From Photorhabdus laumondii subsp. laumondii (GTDB lineage Bacteria > Pseudomonadota > Gammaproteobacteria > Enterobacterales > Enterobacteriaceae), in NCBI RefSeq assembly GCF_003343245.1, contig NZ_CP024901.1, positions 5,084,001 through 5,148,000 of the forward strand: a stretch of 64,000 nt of DNA, written 5' to 3'. Below are positions 17,354 to 29,714 of the stretch, in pieces. Position 1 is the stretch's first letter. Every line of letters begins with the position of its first letter. The translations under genes and the position numbers were made by a program. The notes under the pieces are model-generated. The model saw only the letters and a list, made by a program, of their open reading frames with translations, searched no databases and had not been told where the DNA came from.

Positions 17354-18544
17354 ATGCCATCAAGAAGAGACGTCATAGTTGGAGGATTAAGTCTTGCTGC
17401 TGCCGGTACGCTATCCGCTGTGTCCTCAGCCAACGCTGCAACTGCTAACATAAAACTGACAGGAGCCTATAAAACAAATAGTGCAGAAAAATCCCTCGAT
17501 ATCATTAATCTTTATGACTTGGAAGAAGAAGCACGTAAATTGATTCCAACGCCCCAATTTGACTATATCAGCGGCGGTTCAGGTGATGAATGGACTCTAC
17601 GTGAAAACACCAGAGCCTTTGACGATTTCCAAATTATTCCCCGCTATCTCGCAGGAGTAAAAGAGCCTGACACAACAACCGAATTGCTCGGCAGTAACGT
17701 GGATATGCCTATTTTTATTCCTCCAATAGCCGCACATGGGCTGGCTCATACTACCGCTGAATTGGGAACAGCGAGAGGCGCTGCCTCTGCCGGTACCCTG
17801 TTTACTGCACAAACTCTGTCTAATTCATCTCTTGAAGAGATAGCAAAAGTGAGTAACGGACCCAAATGGTTTCAAATTTATTTAACCAAAGATATGGGTA
17901 TTAACCGTGAACTGATACGCCGGGCCAAAGCGATGGGAGCAACTGCCATCGTCTTTACAGTCGATTTAGAGTGGAGTGGTAACAGAGAAGCAGATAAACG
18001 TAATAAATTTATTTTCCCACACTCACTGCCATTCCCTAATATCCCTGGCGCTCCCGTAGGAGCAACCTTATCAGAAATTACAGAGCTATTTAAACGGGAT
18101 CTTAATTTCAGTGATTTGGAGTTCCTCGCCAAAGAATCGGGCCTCCCAATCATCGTGAAAGGCATTCAATCTGCCGAAAATGCTAAAGAGTGTGTTAACC
18201 ACGGTGCCGCAGCGATTCAAGTTTCTAATCACGGTGGTCGGCAGTTAGATACTGTCCCGGCAGCAATTGCCTCATTACCGCACATTGTTGAAGCTGTTGG
18301 ATCTAAAATTCCAGTCTATCTAGACGGAGGCATCCGCCGCGGTACCCATGTGTTTAAAGCACTCGCATTGGGTGCCAAAGCTGTCGCTATCGGTAGGCCC
18401 ATTTTGTATGCGCTGGCATTAGGTGGAGCACCAGGCGTAACTTCCATTTTAAACCTACTTAAGGATGAGCTGAAACTTAGCATGAAACTGGCAGGATGTG
18501 CAGCCATTAAGGATATAGAGAGAAAATTTATTAGTTTGATTTAA
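17354..18544 (+). CDS. Tat-exported FMN-dependent alpha-hydroxy acid (lactate) oxidase
   Basis: A 396-residue flavoprotein. The N-terminus has a twin-arginine signal (SRRDVIVGGLSLAAAG, with Ala-rich cleavage region before residue 30), so it should be folded with FMN and then exported. The mature part is a TIM barrel close to lactate oxidases: PIAAHGLAHTTAELGTARG and GPKWFQIYLTKD. Catalytic His 293 and Arg 296 are in SNHGGRQLD, and the FMN phosphate site is LDGGIRRGTHVFKALALG. Lactate oxidases make pyruvate and H2O2; a periplasmic location would put peroxide outside the cytoplasm. Membrane lactate dehydrogenase-like activity is the alternative. It is a single gene. Confidence 0.85.
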   Translation: MPSRRDVIVGGLSLAAAGTLSAVSSANAATANIKLTGAYKTNSAEKSLDIINLYDLEEEARKLIPTPQFDYISGGSGDEWTLRENTRAFDDFQIIPRYLAGVKEPDTTTELLGSNVDMPIFIPPIAAHGLAHTTAELGTARGAASAGTLFTAQTLSNSSLEEIAKVSNGPKWFQIYLTKDMGINRELIRRAKAMGATAIVFTVDLEWSGNREADKRNKFIFPHSLPFPNIPGAPVGATLSEITELFKRDLNFSDLEFLAKESGLPIIVKGIQSAENAKECVNHGAAAIQVSNHGGRQLDTVPAAIASLPHIVEAVGSKIPVYLDGGIRRGTHVFKALALGAKAVAIGRPILYALALGGAPGVTSILNLLKDELKLSMKLAGCAAIKDIERKFISLI

Positions 18545-18571
18545 CCCATTAACTAATAAAGCAAATATTGG

Positions 18572-18610
18572 CCCCGTTTCATTTGAAACAGGTGATTTCA
18601 GGAAACGGGG
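18572..18610 (+). terminator. Stem-loop after the lactate-oxidase-like gene
   Basis: CCCCGTTTC 18572-18580 pairs with GAAACGGGG 18602-18610 across a 21-nt loop, 28 bp after the stop codon. No T-run follows. Confidence 0.45.
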
Positions 18611-18702
18611 TAAATTATGTTACCTTTAGAAATAATAGATACCATACTGAAAAAATCCGTTCTCTCACTTTACAGCATTATTTCCTATTATTAATTATTC
18701 GC

Positions 18703-18730
18703 TTCCCCTTGAAATGTTCTTCAAGGGGAA
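18703..18730. terminator. 11-bp hairpin in the same intergenic region
   Basis: TTCCCCTTGAA 18703-18713 and TTCAAGGGGAA 18720-18730 form a perfect stem with a 6-nt loop. It lies between the flavoprotein gene and the ERIC and could be a second terminator for either direction. Confidence 0.45.
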
Positions 18731-18740
18731 ATGTTTCATA

Positions 18741-18867
18741 TATACCCTACGGATTTCAAGATGCATCGCGACGGCAAGGGAGCGAATCCCCGGGAGCATA
18801 GCAAACTATGTGACCGGGGTGAGCGAGTTCAGCCAACAAAGAGGCAACTTGAAAGATAACGGGTATA
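18741..18867 (+). repeat. ERIC repeat, full length
   Basis: Forward 127-bp copy (TATACCCTACGG... to GGGTATA). It ends 4 bp before the stop codon of the convergent DUF1266 gene, so that gene's transcript would run through it. Confidence 0.95.
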
Positions 18868-18871
18868 AATA

Positions 18872-20017
18872 TTAATGGAGTACACGAGACGCTGACAGCT
18901 CAGTAATATCAAATTCATAACTTTGTTGTTCTTCCATGTTACTGCGTAAAACATCTTCTACTAATGCAGAAAAACCTGTCATCATCTGCCTTTCCATAAT
19001 AATGCCTTTTGGTTCAGGCCACGGCAAACTAGCAATTGGCCAGTCACAATGTGACTTATAATAATTAAATTGTTCCAGCCGCTCTTTAGACCGATCAAAA
19101 TCATTACTCCAGTAAGCATTGCCTAGCCGAAAGTTTGTATAAAACTCATCAAAACTACCGAAGATTTCATAAATATAATCAGCGGTTTTCAGCATATTTT
19201 TCCATGCCATTTCTTCACTGATATAACCGGCACAAAAACAGTTGCGACTTAAAACGATTGCAAGCCATAAATCAAATCCCCACACTAATGCAGGAGGGCG
19301 CTTATTAATAGGTTTGGCACATTTATGAATATAGTCGGGTGTTACTTCAACTAATTTGGCAAGCACTTTAAACATTTTCCCATCACTAAGAGCAGCATCA
19401 ATAGCAAAATGTTTTGAATGTACCCCCTCCCACAAACCCGTTAGCATTTTCATATACCCTTCTTCATCAATAATTCCCCAGTCGCTGTATAATTGGGATT
19501 GATGTTCCTGAGTCGGAGATAATGGCAGCAGACAGTAACGATAGCTATCATGGGCAACCCGTGACTGTAGAGGATAATGCTCTAGAGTTTCACTCCAAAA
19601 ACCTAGCCAATAGTCACCAACAATATTGAGTCGTAATACCTGACGCTTATCTTCGGGTAAAAGAGATAAACCTGCTTGTTGATAATAACGCCGTTGTTCC
19701 CATTCAGGACGCTTAACAATGCGATAAATAATAACCAAGAGTAACATTACGCCAAATAATGCTACACCACCTACTTGTGCCAGAAGTAAATAGTCCGTAT
19801 CAGGGACAGATACATTACCTATTATAAATAAAACAATTGCTACAGATAATACAATACCCATACATACCGCAATTACAAATAAAATATTAATCAACGCATA
19901 TAATGCACTTAGAAAAGGTAACTTTCTTTTTTCAGAGATAATATGCTTCATTACCTGATAGCCTTTAACGGGGAACTGTCTATAATGAGGCTGATTTTGT
20001 AAAAGCTCTTTCATCAC
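18872..20017 (-). CDS. DUF1266-family membrane protein
   Basis: A 381-residue protein. Two membrane segments lie between about residues 35 and 110 (LINILFVIAVCMGIVLSV and VALFGVMLLLVIIYRIV). A cytoplasmic region follows, ending with the DUF1266 pattern: ALVWGFDLWLAIVLSRNCFC, then AGYISEEMAWKNML and LGNAYWSND. DUF1266 proteins (YbeR/YbeU in E. coli) have no proven role. The gene stands alone with its own 216-bp upstream region toward zur. The call is by pattern only; the function is unknown. Confidence 0.75.
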   Translation of the reverse strand: MMKELLQNQPHYRQFPVKGYQVMKHIISEKRKLPFLSALYALINILFVIAVCMGIVLSVAIVLFIIGNVSVPDTDYLLLAQVGGVALFGVMLLLVIIYRIVKRPEWEQRRYYQQAGLSLLPEDKRQVLRLNIVGDYWLGFWSETLEHYPLQSRVAHDSYRYCLLPLSPTQEHQSQLYSDWGIIDEEGYMKMLTGLWEGVHSKHFAIDAALSDGKMFKVLAKLVEVTPDYIHKCAKPINKRPPALVWGFDLWLAIVLSRNCFCAGYISEEMAWKNMLKTADYIYEIFGSFDEFYTNFRLGNAYWSNDFDRSKERLEQFNYYKSHCDWPIASLPWPEPKGIIMERQMMTGFSALVEDVLRSNMEEQQSYEFDITELSASRVLH

Positions 20018-20233
20018 AAATGCTTCCTTTCCGAAAATTATCTGTCATATACGATAATTCTTGTCTGTATTATCATAAACTTCAAGAAAACATTATTTTT
20101 GCTACTGAGTACCAATTTAGCCAAATTAACTCCATCAGGGGACAATCACAATGAACTTTTCTGGATAATATTTTCTATTGAAGAAACATGATAACATCAC
20201 AATATTATCATCGTACTGGTTGTAAGAGGCGCA

Positions 20234-20746
20234 ATGAAATTGATTAATCAAAAAAAATTACTGGAACAGGCCGAAGTTATTTGCCAGGCTCGTGGAGTCC
20301 GCTTTACTCCTCAGCGGCTTGAAGTTTTGCGTCTCATTTCAGAGCAGCCAGGGGCAATCAGTGCTTATGATTTACTGGATTTGCTACGGGAAGCAGAACC
20401 ACAGGCTAAACCGCCGACCATATACCGGGCACTGGAATTTCTGTTGGAACAGGGGTTTATTCATAAAATAGAATCCACCAACAGTTATGTCCTATGTCAC
20501 CATATTGAACAGCCAAGCCACACTTCAGCAATGTTTATTTGTGATCGTTGTGGTTCTGTTACCGAGCGAGATGGTGGAACCATTGAATCCGCCATCCAAC
20601 AGTTAGCAAAAACAGCCGGGTTCAGTTTACGCCATACAGTCATCGAAGCGCATGGCTTATGTTCACCTTGTGAAGAGATAGAATCCTGTATTAAACGAGA
20701 TGAATGCCAGCATGACCACAGAATTGAAGGAAGTAAAAAGAAATAG
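20234..20746 (+). CDS. zur: Zinc uptake regulator Zur (Fur family)
   Basis: A 170-residue Fur-family repressor that binds DNA with Zn(II) and shuts off zinc import. The winged-helix part (VRFTPQRLEVLRLISEQPGA, PTIYRALEFLLEQGFIHKI) is followed by the metal and dimerisation part with CDRCGS and the CSPCEEIESC cluster for structural zinc, plus a His-rich tail. Its place next to lexA fits E. coli zur, and the HHIEQPSHTSAMFICD region is Zur-like rather than Fur-like. It is convergent with lexA. Confidence 0.95.
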   Translation: MKLINQKKLLEQAEVICQARGVRFTPQRLEVLRLISEQPGAISAYDLLDLLREAEPQAKPPTIYRALEFLLEQGFIHKIESTNSYVLCHHIEQPSHTSAMFICDRCGSVTERDGGTIESAIQQLAKTAGFSLRHTVIEAHGLCSPCEEIESCIKRDECQHDHRIEGSKKK

Positions 20747-20905
20747 ATAGCAAGTAAATACTTACTTTTGGTGCAGAGCCAGACTGAAATAAACAACCGC
20801 AGAATCACGTTTAAGATAATCACAACGATAAATTCAACAACATGATTCTGCCGTAATATTGCAATTCTTTAACCATTCCAAAAACAACAATTTGATATTT
20901 TACTA

Positions 20906-21511
20906 TCAGGACCAGTTGCCGTTACGAATCACCCCAACCGCCAATCCTTCAATTGTCAGGCCCTGTTCACGCAAATCCACCTCAATTGGCTTAAATTCGG
21001 GGTTTTCTGCCAACAATTCAACTTTATTTCCGGTCTGTTTAAAACGTTTTACCGTCACTTCATCTTCAATGCGAGCAACAATAATCTGCCCATTACGAAC
21101 ATTTTGTGTTTTATGCACAGCCAGCAGATCACCATCCATAATCCCAACATCTTTCATAGACATTCCGCTGACCCGCAGCAGGAAATCTGCACTTGGCTTA
21201 AACAATGCAGGATCAACCTGATAATGACTTTCAATATGCTCCTGTGCCAACAGTGGTTCACCTGCGGCGACACGACCAATTAACGGTAAACCAGATTCTT
21301 CCAACAGCAAACGGATACCCCTAGATGCCCCAGCAACAATCTCTATCACCCCTTTACGAGCCAATGCTTTTAAATGCTCTTCAGCCGCGTTAGGTGAACG
21401 AAAGCCAAGACGGGCTGCAATTTCAGCACGCGTTGGCGGCATACCTGTTTGCGAAATATGGTCACGCACCAAGTCATAAACTTGCTGCTGCCTTGCGGTA
21501 AGTGCTTTCAT
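20906..21511 (-). CDS. lexA: LexA repressor of the SOS response
   Basis: A 201-residue repressor and self-cleaving protease. The N-terminal HTH ([20 protein letters not shown]) binds SOS boxes. The Ala-Gly cleavage site is in [10 protein letters not shown]. The catalytic Ser is in [16 protein letters not shown] and the Lys in EVTVKRFK. RecA filaments trigger cleavage after DNA damage. Two SOS boxes at 21520-21556 precede it, so it is autoregulated as in E. coli. The usual dinF neighbour is missing; zur is convergent downstream. Confidence 0.97.
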   Translation of the reverse strand: MKALTARQQQVYDLVRDHISQTGMPPTRAEIAARLGFRSPNAAEEHLKALARKGVIEIVAGASRGIRLLLEESGLPLIGRVAAGEPLLAQEHIESHYQVDPALFKPSADFLLRVSGMSMKDVGIMDGDLLAVHKTQNVRNGQIIVARIEDEVTVKRFKQTGNKVELLAENPEFKPIEVDLREQGLTIEGLAVGVIRNGNWS

Positions 21512-21519
21512 TTCGTCCC

Positions 21520-21556
21520 CTGTTTGTTTATACAGTCAATATGTAAGTATATACAG
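21520..21556 (-). promoter_or_regulatory. Two LexA (SOS) boxes upstream of lexA
   Basis: On the plus strand: CTGTTTGTTTATACAG at 21520-21535 (perfect CTG-N10-CAG) and ATGTAAGTATATACAG at 21541-21556 (one half imperfect). The 21-bp centre-to-centre spacing equals that of the paired boxes at E. coli lexA. The proximal box ends 9 bp before the start codon. Confidence 0.88.
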
Positions 21557-21630
21557 CTAAATAACGATTGGGAACCTACTAAGGCAGAAAATCAGCCTAT
21601 TATAATATAATACCTAATTATTAAACCAAA

Positions 21631-22002
21631 TTAGGCCATAAAATAGTGCCAAAGGATGGTTCCCCAGACAATTAATGACAACATCATCGTCAGAAAGACC
21701 GCCGCCGATCCCATATCTTTCGCGCGACCGGACAATTCATGGAACTCACTGCCAATACGATCAACAATTGCTTCAATAGCACTATTCAGGATTTCCATAA
21801 TCAACACCAGCATCACTGAACCAATCAGTAAAATGCGTTCAATAGCGCCGATATCCAGATAAAATGCAACCATCATAGCCAATATCGCTAAAATTATTTC
21901 CTGACGGAAAGCCGCTTCATTTTGCCATGTCGCCCTAATACCCTTCACTGAATATACGATTGCTTTAATGATACGGGCTAAGCCCTTGGATTGATTCGCC
22001 AT
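21631..22002 (-). CDS. dgkA: Diacylglycerol kinase DgkA
   Basis: A 123-residue inner-membrane trimeric kinase that recycles diacylglycerol from membrane-derived oligosaccharide synthesis to phosphatidic acid. Three membrane helices are visible, with the active-site signature EILNSAIEAIVDRIGSE between the second and third. It has normal length and lies between lexA and plsB as in E. coli. It is divergent from plsB with 129 bp between the starts. Confidence 0.96.
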   Translation of the reverse strand: MANQSKGLARIIKAIVYSVKGIRATWQNEAAFRQEIILAILAMMVAFYLDIGAIERILLIGSVMLVLIMEILNSAIEAIVDRIGSEFHELSGRAKDMGSAAVFLTMMLSLIVWGTILWHYFMA

Positions 22003-22131
22003 AAATTATTCACACCAAATATGAGGTTATTTGACACTTTCCACTCTTATTATTGTCTTAACGCAACAGATCTCAACCCCCGTTTCTGATATGCTGGCAA
22101 CGTGTTGCTAACAAGAGGCTTCAAGATATTT

Positions 22132-24588
22132 ATGTCAAGTTGGCGTAAAATATATTATAAATTATTGAATTTACCACTAAAAATACTGGTAAAGAGCAAA
22201 CTTATCCCTACAGATCCGATCACTGAATTGCGGCTCGATACGACACGCCCGATTCTGTACGTGCTACCGTATCACTCTAAAGCAGACTTACTGGCATTAC
22301 GTCAGCAATGTCTTGAGCAGGATCTGCCGGACCCATTAAATTTACTGGAGATCGGTGACACTGAACTTCCCAGTTATGTATTTATCGATAATGGCCCACG
22401 TGTATTCCGCTATTGCGCACCAAAGCAAGAATCCGTAAAAATTTTCCATGCTTATCTGGATCTACATCGCAATAATCCCAATCTGGATATTCAACTGCTG
22501 CCAGTTTCTGTCATGTTCGGCCGTTCCCCCGGACGCGAAGGGCAGAACGCTCCACATTTACGGCTACTCAATGGTATCCAAAAATTCTTTGCCATTCTCT
22601 GGCTAGGCCGAGATAGTTTCGTGCGCTTTTCAAACACAGTATCTCTGCGCTATATGGCAACTGAGCATGGCACTGACAAGACTATTGCCCATAAACTGGC
22701 TCGTGTGGCACGAATGCACTATTCACGTCAACGCCTAGCCGCCGTCGGACCACGCCTGCCGGTTCGTCAGGAGCTGTTTAACAAGTTGCTGGCTTCAAAA
22801 GCAATAGAAAAGGCAGTCTCTGATGAGGCCCGTACCAAGAAAATCTCACATGAGAAAGCCCGACAGAATGCCATTAACATGATGGAAGAGATTGCGGCGA
22901 ATTTCTCTTATGAAACGGTACGACTGTCAGGCCGTGTACTGGGTTGGACCTGGAACCGCCTGTATCAAGGGATCAATGTTCACAATGCTGAACGCATCCG
23001 CCGTTTGGCACAGGATGGCCACGAACTGGTTTATGCGCCCTGCCACCGTAGCCACATGGATTATTTACTGCTCTCTTATGTGCTCTACCATCAAGGCTTG
23101 GTACCGCCCCATATCGCCGCGGGCATCAACCTGAATTTTTGGCCAGCAGGGCCAATATTCCGCCGCCTTGGTGCATTTTTCATCCGCCGCACGTTTAAGG
23201 GTAATAAACTCTACGCCACGATATTCCGGGAATATCTAGGTGAATTATTTGCCCGAGGTTATTCTGTTGAATACTTTATGGAAGGCGGGCGCTCCAGGAC
23301 AGGTCGTTTACTCGATCCCAAAACGGGTACTCTCTCCATGACGTTACAGGCGCTGTTGAGAGGCGAATCACGCCCAATTACCATTATTCCGATTTATATC
23401 GGCTACGAGCATGTGATGGAAGTTGCCACCTATGCCAAAGAGCTGCGTGGGGCAACCAAAGAGAAAGAGGGCTTTTTCCAGATGATACGTGGTTTGCGCA
23501 AACTTCGTAATCTGGGGCAAGGCTACGTCAACTTTGGCGAACCCATCCCGTTGATCCAATACCTTAACAACCATGTTCCTAGCTGGCGCGATTCTATTGA
23601 TCCAATAGAATTCCATCGCCCCGAATGGTTCAATCCGACAGTCAATCAACTGTCTGAGAAGATTATGGTAAACATCAACAACACGGCGGCGGCTAACGCA
23701 ATTAACTTGTGTTCAACGGCCCTGCTTGCATCGCGTCAGCGAGCACTCACTCGTGAGCAACTGCTTGAGCAACTGGATTGTTATATACAGCTCATGCGCA
23801 ATGCGCCCTACGCTACTGATGTCACCGTACCAAAGAAAACCGCGGAGGAGTTGCTAGAACACGCTCTGCAAATGGATAAGTTCGAGGTAGACAAAGACAG
23901 TATGGGTGACATTATCATTCTGCCACGTGATCGTGCAGTTTTGATGACCTACTACCGCAACAATATTCAACATCTCTTAGTACTGCCATCACTGATTGCC
24001 TGCATCGTTATTCATCATCGCCGTATCAGCCGCGAAGCGCTGTTAAGCCAGGTCGCAATCATTTATCCACTCCTTAAAGCCGAGCTGTTTATGCGTTATA
24101 GCAAAACAGAGCTGCCAGAAGTGGTTAATACGCTGATCAACGAACTGACTCGCCAGTGCCTTATCTGCAACAAGGAGCATGGCATGCTGGTGCTGAATCC
24201 AGCACGTATCCGCCCCCTGCAATTGCTGGCAGCCGGCATCCGTGAAACACTGCAACGTTATGCCATCACACTCTCTTTACTGAACGCCAACCCAGTAATC
24301 AGCCGGGGAGTGCTGGAAAAAGAGAGTCGGATGTTAGCGCAACGTTTGTCGGTATTGCATGGTATCAACGCACCTGAATTCTTTGATAAGGCGGTATTTA
24401 CTACGTCGGTCAATACACTGCGTGAAGAAGGTTATATCAGTGACAGTGGTAATGCGATTACAGCAAATACCCAAGAGCTGTATCAGGTATTAGGTGAACT
24501 AATGTCACCTGAGATTCGTCTTACTATCGAGAGCGTCAGTTTGCCACCAGAGCATAACGATACCGAAGAGAGTGCCAGGGAAGGATAA
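22132..24588 (+). CDS. plsB: Glycerol-3-phosphate O-acyltransferase PlsB
   Basis: An 818-residue inner-membrane enzyme that acylates sn-glycerol 3-phosphate, the first step of phospholipid synthesis. The acyltransferase HX4D motif is in [14 protein letters not shown], and further conserved blocks are [15 protein letters not shown] and [17 protein letters not shown] chose ATG 22132 ([16 protein letters not shown], as E. coli MSGWPRIYYKLL) over the frame opening at 22102. Its divergent neighbour dgkA makes the related phosphatidate. Near full identity to the family throughout. Confidence 0.96.
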   Translation: MSSWRKIYYKLLNLPLKILVKSKLIPTDPITELRLDTTRPILYVLPYHSKADLLALRQQCLEQDLPDPLNLLEIGDTELPSYVFIDNGPRVFRYCAPKQESVKIFHAYLDLHRNNPNLDIQLLPVSVMFGRSPGREGQNAPHLRLLNGIQKFFAILWLGRDSFVRFSNTVSLRYMATEHGTDKTIAHKLARVARMHYSRQRLAAVGPRLPVRQELFNKLLASKAIEKAVSDEARTKKISHEKARQNAINMMEEIAANFSYETVRLSGRVLGWTWNRLYQGINVHNAERIRRLAQDGHELVYAPCHRSHMDYLLLSYVLYHQGLVPPHIAAGINLNFWPAGPIFRRLGAFFIRRTFKGNKLYATIFREYLGELFARGYSVEYFMEGGRSRTGRLLDPKTGTLSMTLQALLRGESRPITIIPIYIGYEHVMEVATYAKELRGATKEKEGFFQMIRGLRKLRNLGQGYVNFGEPIPLIQYLNNHVPSWRDSIDPIEFHRPEWFNPTVNQLSEKIMVNINNTAAANAINLCSTALLASRQRALTREQLLEQLDCYIQLMRNAPYATDVTVPKKTAEELLEHALQMDKFEVDKDSMGDIIILPRDRAVLMTYYRNNIQHLLVLPSLIACIVIHHRRISREALLSQVAIIYPLLKAELFMRYSKTELPEVVNTLINELTRQCLICNKEHGMLVLNPARIRPLQLLAAGIRETLQRYAITLSLLNANPVISRGVLEKESRMLAQRLSVLHGINAPEFFDKAVFTTSVNTLREEGYISDSGNAITANTQELYQVLGELMSPEIRLTIESVSLPPEHNDTEESAREG

Positions 24589-24600
24589 GCTTCTTAAATT

Positions 24601-24626
24601 CTGGTGATAATGGTTGTTATCACCAG
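24601..24626. terminator. Bidirectional terminator between plsB and ubiA
   Basis: A perfect 10-bp stem, CTGGTGATAA / TTATCACCAG, with a 6-nt loop lies 12 bp after plsB and 6 bp before the end of convergent ubiA. T-rich sequence follows only partly. Confidence 0.7.
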
Positions 24627-24631
24627 ATATT

Positions 24632-25498
24632 TCAGACATAGCTGAAGAAGATACCAAGAAATAGCACCAGACCAACGTAGTTATTATTGAGGAATGCCTG
24701 AAAACAAAGCTCTCTTTCCCGACCAGCGATCAGTTTCTGCTGATAAATAAATAAAGTGCCCGTAAGCAACAGTGACCAGTAGTAGATACCGCCCAGATTT
24801 ATCAGATACCCCACCAGCACCAGCAGCAATAGCATAGCGAGTTGCAATAACCCAATAATCAACTTGTCGAAACGACCAAACAGAATGGCGGTAGACTTCA
24901 CGCCAATTTTTAGATCATCATTTCGATCAACCATCGCATACTGTGTATCATAAATAACCGACCAAAAGATATTAACCAGAAATAACAACCAACACTCTAG
25001 TGGTAAGGACTCACTAACTGCCGCAAATCCCATCGGAATAGCCCAACCGTAAGCGGCCCCCAGTACAAACTGAGGAAAATGGCTAAACCGTTTAACAAAG
25101 GGGTAAAGCCAAGCCAGAGCCAACCCAACGGCTGACAGCCAGATAGCCATTTTATTCAGGGTTAAAACCAGACCAAAAGAAATCAGCGCCAGTACGACAA
25201 ATAGGATCTTGCTCTCTTTCTCACTAATAGCACCACTCGGCAGGGGACGTGTTTTTGTACGTTCAACATAACCATCAAATTTTCTGTCAGCAAAATCATT
25301 GATTGCACACCCTGCTGCACGCATCAGAAATACACCCGCAGTAAAGACCAATAATATATGCATATCCGGGATACCTTTACCGGCCATCCACAAAGCCCAG
25401 AAAGTCGGCCACAACAACAATAATGCACCTATAGGTTTGTTAATACGCATTAAACGGCAATAGGCCAGCCATTTACTTTGCGCCATACTTCCCGCCAC
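24632..25498 (-). CDS. ubiA: 4-hydroxybenzoate octaprenyltransferase UbiA
   Basis: A 288-residue integral membrane prenyltransferase that attaches octaprenyl to 4-hydroxybenzoate in ubiquinone synthesis. It has eight to nine hydrophobic helices and the two Asp-rich Mg-pyrophosphate motifs: [15 protein letters not shown] near residue 67 and [12 protein letters not shown] near residue 190. The start is a GTG at 25498, with an ATG four codons later as alternative. Its substrate comes from UbiC, encoded 22 bp upstream in the same operon. Confidence 0.95.
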
Positions 25499-25520
25499 TT
25501 CTGCTTCCCTCTTTTAAATT

Positions 25521-26027
25521 TTACCTTTTATACACCGGTGATTCAGGTAAAAAGACTTCGGTTAATAATAATGGCTTGCCTGATAACCTCAGCAATGATC
25601 GTCTTGCCCAACGGTTCCCCTGCTGCCCTACATGAATATAGTCCCGCGTCAATTTATTACCACTAAAAAGATATCGCCCCAGTGGGACTGTTCCTAAATC
25701 AACCAAACTTTCATCAGGACCGGTTAATGTTGTTTCAGGGATTAACGTCCGCCCCAATAGCCAAGGGATATTATCACCGCACAGTACGATCTCACGCAGC
25801 CAATATCGTTGACCCGTTAGCAAACGCTCATTTTCATCAGAAAGTTGTTCTTCGGTAATAAAACATTCTCTGAATGGTATGATACGAACACTGTTGCAGT
25901 ATTGCTCAAAACGGCGGGTCATTGAGCCCAATTCCATCAACCAGTCTAAAACCTCATCAGGCAAAACGGGTGAATCCACCGAAAGCCACTGAATAGGCAC
26001 CGTTGTTAATATTGAGTCAGTTGACAT
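25521..26027 (-). CDS. ubiC: Chorismate pyruvate-lyase UbiC
   Basis: A 168-residue enzyme that removes pyruvate from chorismate to give 4-hydroxybenzoate, the first committed ubiquinone step. Conserved blocks: [28 protein letters not shown] with the substrate Arg, and [15 protein letters not shown] near the C-terminus, ending [12 protein letters not shown]. The frame extends to 26039; the ATG at 26027 has the better-placed GGAA. It is the promoter-proximal gene of ubiCA. An ERIC lies about 100 bp upstream. Confidence 0.94.
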   Translation of the reverse strand: MSTDSILTTVPIQWLSVDSPVLPDEVLDWLMELGSMTRRFEQYCNSVRIIPFRECFITEEQLSDENERLLTGQRYWLREIVLCGDNIPWLLGRTLIPETTLTGPDESLVDLGTVPLGRYLFSGNKLTRDYIHVGQQGNRWARRSLLRLSGKPLLLTEVFLPESPVYKR

Positions 26028-26130
26028 ACGCTTTTCCATTAGGACAAATTTCTTTCATCCGACAGTACAATTGATCACCGCAGAGAATACCACGTTGCAG
26101 GTATACAGAATAAAAAGTTATAACAAATTC

Positions 26131-26257
26131 TATACCCGTTATCTTTCAAGTTGCTTCTTTGTTGGCTGCACTCGCTCACCCCGGTCACATCGTTATCTAT
26201 GCTCCCGGGGATTCACTCCCTTGCCGTCGCGATGCATCTTGAAATCTTTAGGGTATA
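26131..26257 (-). repeat. ERIC repeat, full length
   Basis: Reverse copy from TATACCCGTTATC to TTAGGGTATA. It lies between the ubiC promoter region and the pgi terminator. Confidence 0.95.
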
Positions 26258-26280
26258 TAAATATTGTTGACCAAAAATAA

Positions 26281-26305
26281 GCGAATTATGATGAACATAA
26301 TTCGC
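26281..26305 (-). terminator. Rho-independent terminator of pgi
   Basis: GCGAATTATG 26281-26290 and CATAATTCGC 26296-26305 form a perfect stem with a 5-nt loop. On the minus strand the stem is followed by TTATTTTT. It lies 35 bp after the pgi stop. Confidence 0.8.
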
Positions 26306-26340
26306 TCATATCAATTAAGTTTCTGATTCAGAAGAAGTGA

Positions 26341-28074
<1,734 letters not shown>

Positions 28075-28285
28075 TTAATCGCTGATATTGGTCAAAACGA
28101 TTAAGTTTTTCTAGTTCTATTTGCCGGGTCATACAAAAAACAGTCACCTCTCTCTACTATCCTCAATTTATTTTATGATTCTCATCGCGTCATGAAAGAT
28201 ATTGATGTCACTCTTCACTCCGTTGACTCAAACCCATTAACCCGATATTTCTAAAAGACTATCCAGTTAACAGAAGGTTATTGCA

Positions 28286-29665
28286 ATGAGTGCTGTTTCA
28301 TCCCAATGCCCAGAAATTGGCGGGCATGTAGTCGCAAAATTTGGTGGTACCAGCGTGGCAAATTTCGATGCCATGAATAACAGTGCAGATATCGTACTGG
28401 CAAATAAAGCAGTACGTGTGGTTGTATTGTCTGCTTCTGCCGGTATAACCAACTTATTAGTTGCATTAGCGGCAGGCTGTGATGCAGATAAGCGGGCTGA
28501 CTACTTGAAACAGATCCACTCCATTCAATACGCAATTATTGATCGTTTGCATGAATCCGATACGATTCGTCAAGAGATTGATCGTCTACTGGAAAATATT
28601 AAAACCCTGGCTAAAGCCGCATCTCTGGCAACCTCTGCGGCTCTGACAGATGAATTAGTCAGCCACGGTGAATTGATGTCCACACGATTGTTTACCGAAT
28701 TGCTTCGCCAACGCGGTAAAGATGCCGAATGGTTTGATATACGCAAAGTGATGTATACCGACGAGAGTTTTGGCCGTGCAGAACCAAACTATGAACAACT
28801 TCAATCGTTGGCAACGGAACATCTCTTACCACAGCTAAAAAATAGCCTGATTGTCACCCAAGGTTTTATCGGTCGTGAAGAGAACGGCCGTACCACTACA
28901 CTGGGACGCGGTGGCAGCGATTATACTGCGGCACTCTTGGGAGAAGCCCTTGGCCTGAAACGCGTTGATATCTGGACAGATGTTCCGGGCATTTACACCA
29001 CTGACCCACGAGTCGTTCCCGCCGCCCAACGAATTGATAAGATTGCTTTTGATGAAGCCGCGGAGATGGCAACATTTGGTGCCAAAATCCTACATCCGGC
29101 AACACTGTTTCCTGCTATTCGCTGTGGCATTCCGGTCTTTGTCGGTTCCAGTAAAAACCCACAGGCAGGCGGTACGCTGGTCTGTGATACCACAGAAGCT
29201 CCACCACAGTTCCGCGCTATCGCCCTGCGCCAGAAACAGACGTTACTGACACTACACAGCCTGAAAATGCTGCACGCACAGGGATTTTTGGCTGAAATAT
29301 TTACCATTCTGTCACGTCATAATATCTCAGTGGATTTGATCACCACCTCTGAAGTCAATGTGGCATTAACTCTCGACACCACTGGCTCCACTAGCACAAA
29401 TGGCAGCCTGCTGACCAATGCACTGATGACAGAGCTTTCGACGCTGTGTCGGGTTGAAGTGGAAGAAGATCTGGCGCTGGTGGCAATTATTGGTAATCAG
29501 CTTTCTCAAACCAACGGATTAGGAAAAAAGGTTTTTAGTGTGCTGGAAAAATTCAATCTTCGTATGATCAGTCATGGTGCCAGTAACCATAACCTATGCT
29601 TGCTTGTTCAAGGCAAAGATGCAGAACAAATTGTTCAAACGCTTCATCAACGTTTGTTTGAATAA
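28286..29665 (+). CDS. lysC: Aspartate kinase III (lysine-sensitive)
   Basis: A 459-residue aspartate kinase, first step of the aspartate-family pathway. The kinase part starts VAKFGGTSVANFDAMN and has TTTLGRGGSDYTAALLGEAL at the active site. Two ACT domains follow (about residues 310-459) that bind lysine: SVDLITTSEVNVALTLDTT and the C-terminal MISHGASNHNLCLLV. Single-domain kinase with this sequence is LysC, not ThrA or MetL. The E. coli lysine riboswitch is not visible in the 298-bp region between pgi and lysC, so control may rest on allostery alone. Confidence 0.95.
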   Translation: MSAVSSQCPEIGGHVVAKFGGTSVANFDAMNNSADIVLANKAVRVVVLSASAGITNLLVALAAGCDADKRADYLKQIHSIQYAIIDRLHESDTIRQEIDRLLENIKTLAKAASLATSAALTDELVSHGELMSTRLFTELLRQRGKDAEWFDIRKVMYTDESFGRAEPNYEQLQSLATEHLLPQLKNSLIVTQGFIGREENGRTTTLGRGGSDYTAALLGEALGLKRVDIWTDVPGIYTTDPRVVPAAQRIDKIAFDEAAEMATFGAKILHPATLFPAIRCGIPVFVGSSKNPQAGGTLVCDTTEAPPQFRAIALRQKQTLLTLHSLKMLHAQGFLAEIFTILSRHNISVDLITTSEVNVALTLDTTGSTSTNGSLLTNALMTELSTLCRVEVEEDLALVAIIGNQLSQTNGLGKKVFSVLEKFNLRMISHGASNHNLCLLVQGKDAEQIVQTLHQRLFE

Positions 29666-29692
29666 GTATAATTTTTCAGGTATTTGATATTT

Positions 29693-29714
29693 CGCTCAGC
29701 CAAAAGACTGAGCG
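29693..29714 (+). terminator. Stem-loop after lysC
   Basis: CGCTCAG 29693-29699 pairs with CTGAGCG 29708-29714 across an 8-nt loop, 27 bp after the lysC stop. The T-run is poor. Confidence 0.5.
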
